This document shows, piece after piece, positions 7,521-12,681 of a DNA stretch of 12,681 bases. A program made the position numbers and the translations under genes. Below the pieces are notes generated by a model. It was not told the origin of the DNA and did no database searches. It was given only the letters and a program-made list of their open reading frames with translations. This DNA comes from an uncultured Eubacteriales bacterium (GTDB taxonomy: Bacteria > Bacillota_A > Clostridia > Lachnospirales > Cellulosilyticaceae), in NCBI GenBank assembly GCA_900556665.1, contig USPX01000042.1:1-12681 (forward strand). The letters are read 5' to 3'. How positions within the stretch are numbered: the stretch's first letter is position 1; the number at the start of each line of letters is the position of its first letter.

Positions 7521-8627
7521 CTATTCTCCCCTATGGTCTATTTTCTTCACCGGCTTAAACTTAGGGATAGCACCTACATTTTGTAGCATTTGTATAATGA
7601 CTACAATTGCTGGTCCAATAATTAATCCAAATATACCTATTATCTTATACCCAATATAAACAGCCATAATTGTAACTAATGCATATACCCCAATTTGATT
7701 TGCTAATATTCTAGGTTCCATTGTCTGTCTTACAATAAAAATTACACCATAGATTATAATTAAACCTAAGCCCAATGAGTAGTTCCCTACTATAATATTA
7801 TAAAAACCCCATGGTAGCAATATAGTACCACTCCCAAACACAGGTAATGCATCAATTATTGCTATAACAAGTGCTAATAATAATGTATAAGGCTGTCCCA
7901 ATATAAATAATCCTACAAGACAAATCGTAAAAGTAATACTCATTAATATGAATTGTGTTTTAACATAACCACCTATTGCTTGGACTAATCCCTCTTGCAT
8001 CACTACAACTTTATCAATAATCGTATCAGAAAGCTGTGCCTTCACAAATCCCTTAATATAATAATGATCTTTAGTCATAAAGAATGTTGAAAGCAATGTA
8101 ATAATAATAAAAATCACTACATCCGGCACTGCTGCCACAGCTTCATATACATTAGGAATCACAGAGGTAATCACACTACTTAAACTCTTTAAAAATTGCG
8201 CAATAAGCGTATCAATATTACTAAGTGCCTGCGTTGCTGGTACCATTTTAAATATAGCTGAAAGCTTCTCTTCAAAGGCATTAAAACCTTCTATTACATT
8301 ATTACTATAATAAGGTAAATCCCTAGCCAGCCCTATAATCTGCAACCACAACTTCCTCACAATAGCATAAATAAGCGTTACTAATGCACTCAAAATGGTT
8401 AGCATACTAATAATGCTCCCCACGCCTCTATTTAACTTCAACTGCCTATGCGCCCAAGTTACAAAAGGATTTAAGATACAAGAAAATATCCAAGCTACAA
8501 TAAACGGTGCTATAAGTCGTAAGATTCTAAGCCTAAAAATCAAATAAATCCCAATAATAACACCAATACCTATTAAAATTTTCTTTCCTACTTTATCAAA
8601 CCACTTCTCCATTCGATCTGTTAACAT
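7521..8627 (-). CDS. ytvI: AI-2E family membrane protein, YtvI-like
   Basis: A 368-residue polytopic membrane protein of the AI-2E transporter family, with about seven or eight membrane segments: a closely spaced pair at about 17-55, one at 68-95, a long amphipathic middle part (100-165), and a hydrophobic C-terminal half. The motif DALPVFGSGTILLPWG (259-274) and the MEPRILANQIGVYALVT stretch (303-319) look most like YtvI, a sporulation-associated branch of the family. Family members include exporters of autoinducer-2 and Na+(Li+)/H+ antiporters; the function of the YtvI branch is unclear to me. The ATG at 8627 has a G-rich site just upstream that lies inside a tiny leader ORF. First main gene of the probable operon with fumA, fumB and sppA. 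Confidence 0.82.
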   Translation of the reverse strand: MLTDRMEKWFDKVGKKILIGIGVIIGIYLIFRLRILRLIAPFIVAWIFSCILNPFVTWAHRQLKLNRGVGSIISMLTILSALVTLIYAIVRKLWLQIIGLARDLPYYSNNVIEGFNAFEEKLSAIFKMVPATQALSNIDTLIAQFLKSLSSVITSVIPNVYEAVAAVPDVVIFIIITLLSTFFMTKDHYYIKGFVKAQLSDTIIDKVVVMQEGLVQAIGGYVKTQFILMSITFTICLVGLFILGQPYTLLLALVIAIIDALPVFGSGTILLPWGFYNIIVGNYSLGLGLIIIYGVIFIVRQTMEPRILANQIGVYALVTIMAVYIGYKIIGIFGLIIGPAIVVIIQMLQNVGAIPKFKPVKKIDHRGE

Positions 8628-8662
8628 TACCTACCCCCTCTTTCTTCTCTCAAATAAGTCAT
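8627..8662 (-). CDS. Putative 11-residue leader peptide
   Basis: The frame ATG ACT TAT TTG... encodes MTYLREERGGR. It has a full AGGAG (8669-8673) six bases before the ATG, better placed than the site of the gene that follows. Its stop codon overlaps the ytvI-like ATG by one base (TAATG), and it contains that gene's G-rich ribosome binding site. This layout suggests translational coupling or leader control. Short ORFs with decent sites arise by chance, so conservation would be needed to confirm it. Confidence 0.45.
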   Translation of the reverse strand: MTYLREERGGR

Positions 8663-8679
8663 ACTACACTCCTGTCTTA

Positions 8680-8707
8680 AATATACTTCAAATTCACTAT
8701 ACTTCAA
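8680..8707 (-). promoter_or_regulatory. Candidate promoter of the ytvI-fum-sppA operon
   Basis: Read leftward, TTGAAG (8702-8707) and TATATT (8680-8685) are 16 bp apart, which would start transcripts just before the leader ORF ribosome binding site. An upstream alternative is TTGAAA (8733-8738) with TATATT 15 bp away, and two further TATAAT hexamers lie near 8743-8758 without clear -35 partners. The region is clearly promoter-like, but the exact start is uncertain. Confidence 0.4.
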
Positions 8708-8819
8708 TATAAATATAACCCATTTTTTTATTTTTCAAACCATTATACGCCCATTATATGTATACTATATAAAAAACTAACCACGCACCCCAACCTTCCT
8801 TCAACGTCCATGCCCTCAT

Positions 8820-9077
8820 CGCAAAATTGTTACGCAATAAAGAAAGCCACTGTGATAGGCTGAGAACAAGCTACCTTCGGAGGAATTTGATGATGCTCTT
8901 AGCTTAAAATTTAAAGAGGTTTTAGTGCTGCTGTTTGAACAGCGCACGCTTTATCGCGCTGCGAGTTCAGCACGTTTCTTTAAATTTTAAGCTTTAGAGC
9001 ATCACAAATTCCGTAGAGTGTAGCGGTTCTCAACACAGCCCCTCGGCTGGCCTTTACTGCATCCACACAATTTTGCG
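8820..9077. repeat. Foldback element B (long imperfect hairpin)
   Basis: A second, larger member of the family at 4511-4712. Terminal arms CGCAAAATTGT (8820-8830) and ACAATTTTGCG (9067-9077) pair perfectly. Each arm then carries its own small AGCC/GGCT hairpin (8845-8861 and 9037-9048), making a four-way junction. Inner stems are TGAGAAC with GTTCTCA, GCTAC with GTAGC, TGATGCTCT with AGAGCATCA, then a perfect 17-bp stem (8901-8917 with 8977-8993) and GTGCTG (8925-8930) with CAGCAC (8968-8973). The asymmetric loop GGTTTTA/GTT is identical to element A. The apical part contains an extra hairpin CAGCGC/GCGCTG between CTGTTTGAA and CGAGTT. It lies between the terminator at 9089-9112 and the ytvI operon promoter. 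No gene inside. Confidence 0.85.
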
Positions 9078-9080
9078 CAT

Positions 9081-9112
9081 AAAAAAATACACCACATTGG
9101 GGGATGTGGTGT
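9081..9112 (-). terminator. Rho-independent terminator
   Basis: A perfect 9-bp stem, ACACCACAT (9089-9097) with ATGTGGTGT (9104-9112), with a loop that reads CCCCCA on the minus strand, followed there by seven T residues (A run 9081-9087). It ends minus-strand transcripts coming from the PEPCK-like gene or from the candidate RNA just upstream of it. Confidence 0.9.
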
Positions 9113-9260
9113 AAAAAATAGAGTTTTGTAAGGGTTTGCTATTTGAATAATTAATTGTTACTTTATAATGTGTTTAGGGGAGTTTCGAGTTTAGGGGAAT
9201 AAAGTAACAATAATTATCAATTTGCGTGGTCGCTTCCGTTGCGACCACTGTTCCGTTCTT
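9081..9260 (-). ncRNA. Candidate C-rich-loop small RNA or structured 3' UTR
   Basis: Between the PEPCK-like gene and its terminator the minus strand holds, in order: a perfect 8-bp hairpin (9226-9233 with 9241-9248); a perfect 13-bp stem (9154-9166 with 9199-9211) whose loop carries two copies of TCCCCTAAAC (9189-9198 and 9172-9181); and the terminator hairpin with a CCCCCA loop. Three exposed C-rich loops resemble RsaE/RoxS- or FsrA-type regulators that pair with ribosome binding sites. No strong promoter is visible: candidates are TTCACA-16-TACAAG further upstream and an extended TGGTAATAT near 9265-9275, so it may instead be processed from the upstream mRNA. The 5' end given is approximate. 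Confidence 0.45.
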
Positions 9261-9420
9261 CTATATATTACCACCAGTTCTTGTACAATTTAATTCTAGT
9301 TTGTGAACATTTTGTTAATAATTGAGTTTTTAGAAATAATTTTATACATGTATTTTACTGTATTTACTTTATTTTACATTTTTTCACATTCTAAACTTGC
9401 CATAGATTTTAAATCATCTC

Positions 9421-11304
9421 TTAATATTTAATAGAAATTAAATCTACATATTCTTCAAGGCTACCATCTCTTAAACAACATTCAATAATTTCTCTTCCTA
9501 ATGGATGTAAGTCTGGTGTTAAATATTTGCGTAATTCTTCTTTAAAGAAGTTTGATAATATTGCTGCCCCTTTATCATAACCTTCTTCACCGATTTCTGG
9601 TTGTAAATGTGTTCTTAATAATACTTTTGGTAAATCCATACCGTCTACTTTTAAGTTGTCTAATGAATAACCTAAAAGTGGACATCTAGATTCTTGTAAT
9701 TGTTCTGGTCTAAATTGTACACTACCTCTTCTTGCTAAATATTCTCTAGCAACCCATTGTGACATAAAGCCAACTTTATAAGCCCCAATATGTTGATTAG
9801 GAATTAAAATATATCTTGTATTTGGTGTAGCTAAAATTTGCTCTAATAAAAGGTTTGCTTGATCTACCATTTTACCAGTAGCAAACGGCCAATAAGACCC
9901 TACACCTTCACTCTTCATACCACCATCATTATCTAAAATACTTGGATTAGCATGTCCTCTAGGTGCTACAAGTCTCCAAATCCACGCAAGAGCTGGAGGT
10001 AAGATATGGAACATCCCCATGATACCATATGTCGGCTCTTCTTTTGTGCACATTGGGGCACGTACACCAAAACTTCTAATATCTACTTCTACTGCTTCAT
10101 CTACTATGTTTGGTACAAATGCTCTTGGCATAATAACACGTGGATTCGGACAAGGTTTACCGCGTTCTTCATCAATAACATGTTCCCAAATTAAACATGT
10201 TGAATCTGGTGTGGCACGCATATTTAAAAATACAAGTGGAAGTTTTGGATGAATACACATTTTTTCATAGTGTGGATCTGTACCATATTCTGTAATGTGG
10301 TCTACACGTAAGAACCATCCTTCTTCACCATCTGTTACAACTAATTTTTTACTGTCATTTTGGAGACTTGGATGACACATGGCCATATCATCAGTTACAG
10401 GCTTAAGTTCACAGCTTGCGCTAATATCAATATATGATTTATCTCCTGTTACAAGGTTTGTAGCAAGTAAAATGTTTCCTTCTGAGTCCTTATGAATTTG
10501 CTCAGCCATTTCACTTTTTCCACCACCACTAGCCCCTTCATGCATAATTGTTAAAACATTTTCATATGGTGTAATTACTTTAACTGTTGAAGCATGTAAT
10601 GTTACCCATTTTTCTTCCTCACCAATATCTAAAAGCACTGCATAAATACCTTTTTTAGCACTTGGCCCTGGATATAAATTATATGAAAATACTTCATGTA
10701 CTTCATCTAATCTATTATGTACAACAACTTGTTTTCCATCAAAATGAGTATGTCTAAAAGGTGGTGCCACATAAACAATTGCACGTGGTGTAAATCCATC
10801 TCTTACCTCTTTGGCAGGTACAAAAGCTTGAAGATCTGCAAGGGCAGCCGCGAAGAATGCTGCATTACGTGGCCCAATCATAATCGCCTCATATCCCATT
10901 CTGCTACCACCAGCTAAAAATGGTAATACAAGCAGTTCTTGTTCATTTAACCAATCAAAAGTTTCTTGACGTACTTCTGCAAAATCTTGCCCATAAATTT
11001 CTTTGTACTTAGGTTTATCTGTTGGTTTATTATCACCAATGACCATACTATTTGGGTCTCGTCTTCTCATATACATTTCTTTATAGTTTGCTGCAATCCC
11101 ATTTTTACATCTTACAACTTCAGCTTCTACTACGGGACCTTTTCCCTTTACTTCATAAGCAACTTGAAAAGTCTTTTGATATTTTTCACCCATTGATAAA
11201 TCTAATAATTCTTCTCTTGTTTCAGGTACTACCACTGACTTTTGTTTACTTAATAATTCTACTATCTCTTCTGGTAAGTTCATTTTTTTCCAAGTATTAT
11301 TCAT
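9421..11304 (-). CDS. PEPCK-like P-loop protein, probably DUF4914 family
   Basis: A 627-residue soluble protein. The central GASGGGKS (257-264) matches the kinase-1a P-loop of the phosphoenolpyruvate carboxykinase/HPr kinase fold. VTDGEEGW (323-330) stands where PEPCK has its acidic metal-binding kinase-2 segment, and PLVFLNMRATPDSTC (356-370) where PEPCK has its hydrophobic strand and substrate loop. It lacks the usual ATP-PEPCK GLSGTGKTT and is longer than the ~530-540 residue enzyme, so ordinary pckA activity is not implied. From memory it matches the uncharacterised DUF4914 family. No signal peptide or membrane segment. ATG 11304 has AGGAG eight bases upstream. Monocistronic, with its own promoter and a structured 3' region. 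Nucleotide-dependent phosphoryl transfer is plausible, but substrate and role are unknown. Confidence 0.68.
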   Translation of the reverse strand: MNNTWKKMNLPEEIVELLSKQKSVVVPETREELLDLSMGEKYQKTFQVAYEVKGKGPVVEAEVVRCKNGIAANYKEMYMRRRDPNSMVIGDNKPTDKPKYKEIYGQDFAEVRQETFDWLNEQELLVLPFLAGGSRMGYEAIMIGPRNAAFFAAALADLQAFVPAKEVRDGFTPRAIVYVAPPFRHTHFDGKQVVVHNRLDEVHEVFSYNLYPGPSAKKGIYAVLLDIGEEEKWVTLHASTVKVITPYENVLTIMHEGASGGGKSEMAEQIHKDSEGNILLATNLVTGDKSYIDISASCELKPVTDDMAMCHPSLQNDSKKLVVTDGEEGWFLRVDHITEYGTDPHYEKMCIHPKLPLVFLNMRATPDSTCLIWEHVIDEERGKPCPNPRVIMPRAFVPNIVDEAVEVDIRSFGVRAPMCTKEEPTYGIMGMFHILPPALAWIWRLVAPRGHANPSILDNDGGMKSEGVGSYWPFATGKMVDQANLLLEQILATPNTRYILIPNQHIGAYKVGFMSQWVAREYLARRGSVQFRPEQLQESRCPLLGYSLDNLKVDGMDLPKVLLRTHLQPEIGEEGYDKGAAILSNFFKEELRKYLTPDLHPLGREIIECCLRDGSLEEYVDLISIKY

Positions 11305-11398
11305 GTGATCATCTCCTGTAAATTACTAGTCCATATTTAAGAATTTTATATACAAATAATTTTTAAAAGAAATTTTCTTGCATTTTTATTTCCTTCTT

Positions 11399-11427
11399 AT
11401 CATAACTAATTTACTACTCACTGTAAA
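11399..11427 (-). promoter_or_regulatory. Promoter of the PEPCK-like gene
   Basis: Read leftward, TTTACA (11422-11427) and TATGAT (11399-11404), each 5 of 6 to consensus, are exactly 17 bp apart. Predicted start is near 11392, leaving an untranslated leader of about 88 bases in which I see no recognisable riboswitch. Confidence 0.65.
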
Positions 11428-11429
11428 TA

Positions 11430-11749
11430 TATTTCCGAACTTTTTTTAATTTATTAATGACTTTTTTGATATTATCTAATAATTTTTAAGCAATTATTAT
11501 GTTATTATAAGCCTTTTTACATACTTTTAACTCTATTTATAACTTTCAATCATATTTTTATCTAAAAACACCTGTATAACCTGTTTTATAGATTAGCATT
11601 TCATCAATATCTTTTTTACATTTTTTAGTTATTCCAAATAGTTTTTTCCTTATTTTTATGCAATAATTTTTTATCTTTCTTGCAAAATAGCCTTTTTGGT
11701 CTTATTACACTCCCACTAGTTTTTATGATTATTAAAAATTTGCATAACG
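11430..11749. other. AT-rich gene-free stretch
   Basis: About 320 bp, very rich in A/T homopolymer runs, between the promoter of the PEPCK-like gene and the tRNA terminator. No ORF with a ribosome binding site and no stable GC stem is visible. The only local feature is a short direct repeat ACCTGT-ATA-ACCTGT near 11570-11585. It probably serves as an upstream promoter region; nothing else can be supported. Confidence 0.5.
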
Positions 11750-11788
11750 AAAAAGCCCTGAAGTATTAGAAATAATACTTCAGGGCTT
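11750..11788 (-). terminator. Terminator of the tRNA-Leu transcript
   Basis: A perfect 15-bp stem, 11753-11767 with 11774-11788, with a 6-base loop, followed on the minus strand by five T residues (A run 11750-11754). It begins 6 bases past the tRNA 3' end. On the plus strand there is no T tract after the stem, so the direction is clear. Confidence 0.9.
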
Positions 11789-11794
11789 CATTAG

Positions 11795-11878
11795 TGCGGG
11801 AAAAGGGACTTGAACCCTCACGATCATACAATCACTAGATCCTTAGTCTAGCCTGTCTGCCAATTCCAGCATTCCCGC
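11795..11878 (-). tRNA. trnL: tRNA-Leu (anticodon AAG)
   Basis: An 84-base class II tRNA. The acceptor stem GCGGGAA pairs with TTCCCGC, followed by discriminator A73, as expected for leucine. The D arm is CTG/CAG around TTGG; the anticodon stem is CTAGA/TCTAG with loop CTAAGGA, giving anticodon AAG (11844-11842). The long variable arm closes with GAT/ATC, and the T arm is GAGGG-TTCAAGT-CCCTT with one G-U pair. CCA is not encoded (the next bases are CTA). It reads CTT codons, and also other CTN codons if A34 is converted to inosine. Transcribed alone from a consensus promoter into its own terminator. Confidence 0.94.
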
Positions 11879-11904
11879 ATTTATTTCCTTATCGGACTTT
11901 TTTA

Positions 11905-11933
11905 ATTATATATAAATGCTTTTCATATGTCAA
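11905..11933 (-). promoter_or_regulatory. Consensus promoter of tRNA-Leu
   Basis: Read leftward, a perfect TTGACA (11928-11933) and a perfect TATAAT (11905-11910) are separated by 17 bp. The start would be near 11898, about 20 bases before the mature tRNA. It is the strongest promoter in the window, as expected for a stable RNA gene. Confidence 0.92.
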
Positions 11934-11984
11934 TATCTTTTTTTATTTTTTATGGTTATAAATTTTAAAACCTATAAAATACTT

Positions 11985-12034
11985 ATAAAAACCTATAAGC
12001 CGTCTTTTAACTGAGCATGCTTATAGGTTTTTAT
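11985..12034 (-). terminator. Terminator of the SGNH hydrolase gene
   Basis: A perfect 16-bp stem, 11985-12000 with 12019-12034, with an 18-base loop. It lies 12 bases past the stop codon of the esterase-like gene, and on the minus strand the stem runs out into TTTTTAT. A further AAAACCTATAA copy at about 11967-11977 repeats the arm sequence. Confidence 0.8.
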
Positions 12035-12046
12035 TAACTATTTAAG

Positions 12047-12681
12047 TTATTCTCTTGTGTAACCAAAGCCTAAAATTGTAAAGTATTTGTCTTCATAGCC
12101 TTCTGCCATTTTGATTTCCACTTCATGCCTTTTACATTCTTTTTCATCATATAAAATAACGGCATTACAATGGTTCCAGCCATTAATATACGGCTCTGCT
12201 TCTCTTACTAATTTGCCATCTACATATATAAGGGCTTTCCCGAAGTTTGGATCACCAGAGTCTTTGAAGACTAATAGTAAGTTTTTACTTTCTATAGAGA
12301 GTTTAAAGCTTTCTGACCCTGAGGCAGGTGTATGTTGCCAGTTAAATGGAAACTGTGGTGTACCATAAGTATCTTCATTCATCTCTACATATTGAAGTAC
12401 TTCATCTATTGCATTAAAGCCCCCTTCTACAATCTCAGTACCTGCTAATGTATAATGGCGATCAATGCGGTGCACATTGGTGAAGGAATTGCCTTTTACT
12501 GGCTCTGTAGGATAGGCTGTAATTTCTTCATCCCATTCAGCTGCTGCCACTTGTTCAAATAAATAAGTGAGACAATCTGCCATCACTTGATGCCCTTCAT
12601 TGGTTGGGTGGAATATATCATAGAAATACTGTCTCTTTGAAATCACGCCACCTTCAGCTCTTGATAAATTAAACTGCGCTG
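12047..12681 (-). CDS. SGNH/GDSL hydrolase, C-terminal part (cut by window edge)
   Basis: The reading frame is open to the right edge, so only about the last 210 residues are seen; a GTG at 12646 is internal, not a start. Near the visible N terminus, DIFHPTNEGHQVMAD is the block V motif of SGNH hydrolases, with the catalytic Asp-x-x-His (D-I-F-H). The rest, about 135 residues after VEGGFNAID, is predicted beta-rich (repeated aromatic and hydrophobic strands such as NLLLVF, ALIYVDG, AVILYDE) and ends YFTILGFGYTRE. A jelly-roll or Ig-like accessory domain is inferred. Members of this type in plant-degrading clostridia are often carbohydrate deacetylases, but the catalytic Ser, Gly and Asn blocks lie outside the window, so substrate and secretion cannot be judged. 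A good terminator follows. Confidence 0.82.
   Translation of the reverse strand, partial: AQFNLSRAEGGVISKRQYFYDIFHPTNEGHQVMADCLTYLFEQVAAAEWDEEITAYPTEPVKGNSFTNVHRIDRHYTLAGTEIVEGGFNAIDEVLQYVEMNEDTYGTPQFPFNWQHTPASGSESFKLSIESKNLLLVFKDSGDPNFGKALIYVDGKLVREAEPYINGWNHCNAVILYDEKECKRHEVEIKMAEGYEDKYFTILGFGYTRE

Noticed and set aside
9154..9211. 6S RNA or another known regulatory RNA
   Set aside because: The hairpin lacks the long two-arm stem with central bubble of 6S RNA, and I could not match the loops to a known riboswitch class; only a generic C-rich-loop RNA is proposed.
10717..11321. Plus-strand ORFs antisense to the PEPCK-like gene
   Set aside because: They are shadows of a well-supported coding frame, with no promoter or ribosome binding site and low-complexity products.
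12644..12646. GTG as the true start of the SGNH hydrolase gene
   Set aside because: The frame stays open to the window edge with family-like sequence upstream (LSRAEGG), and starting here would remove the catalytic serine block, so the gene is simply cut by the window.

Overview
The window is low-GC, AT-rich DNA with strong AGGAGG-type ribosome binding sites, sigma-70-type promoters and T-tailed hairpin terminators. Gene content (PaaK with an ACT-domain partner, two-subunit class I fumarase, YtvI-like membrane protein, MATE pump with a BmrR-like regulator, SGNH carbohydrate-esterase-like protein) points to an anaerobic Clostridia member of Lachnospiraceae/Cellulosilyticum type. That placement is inference from gene content, not a database match. 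Nearly everything is on the minus strand; only the MerR regulator reads rightward.

Layout. (1) 43-1844: paaK and a downstream ACT-domain gene, an arylacetate-CoA ligase pair. (2) 2052-3377 and 3466-4308: a MATE efflux gene and a divergent MerR-family regulator. They share a compact control region in which the efflux promoter has the 19-bp spacer typical of MerR-controlled promoters, with a dyad inside it. (3) 4333-4712: degenerate 43-bp repeats, then a ~200-bp foldback element between convergent genes. (4) 8662-4727, read leftward: a probable operon of a tiny leader ORF, a YtvI-like AI-2E family membrane protein, fumarase alpha, fumarase beta and an SppA-like signal peptide peptidase. (5) 8820-9077: a second, larger foldback element of the same family. 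(6) 9081-9248: a terminator and two hairpins downstream of a large PEPCK-like P-loop protein (9421-11304). Their C-rich loops look like those of a Shine-Dalgarno-pairing small RNA. (7) 11750-11933: a tRNA-Leu(AAG) with a consensus promoter and its own terminator. (8) 11985-12681: the 3' part of an SGNH/GDSL esterase-like gene with a terminator.

The strongest candidate for something undescribed is the pair of foldback elements. Their stems differ in sequence but both stay base-paired, including three consecutive compensatory pair changes, while an asymmetric internal loop (GGTTTTA opposite GTT) is identical. That pattern suggests selection for a structure rather than for a sequence. Other good leads are the C-rich RNA candidate with an exact 8-nt match to the fumarase alpha ribosome binding site, the leader ORF overlapping the ytvI-like start, and the uncharacterised PEPCK-like protein.
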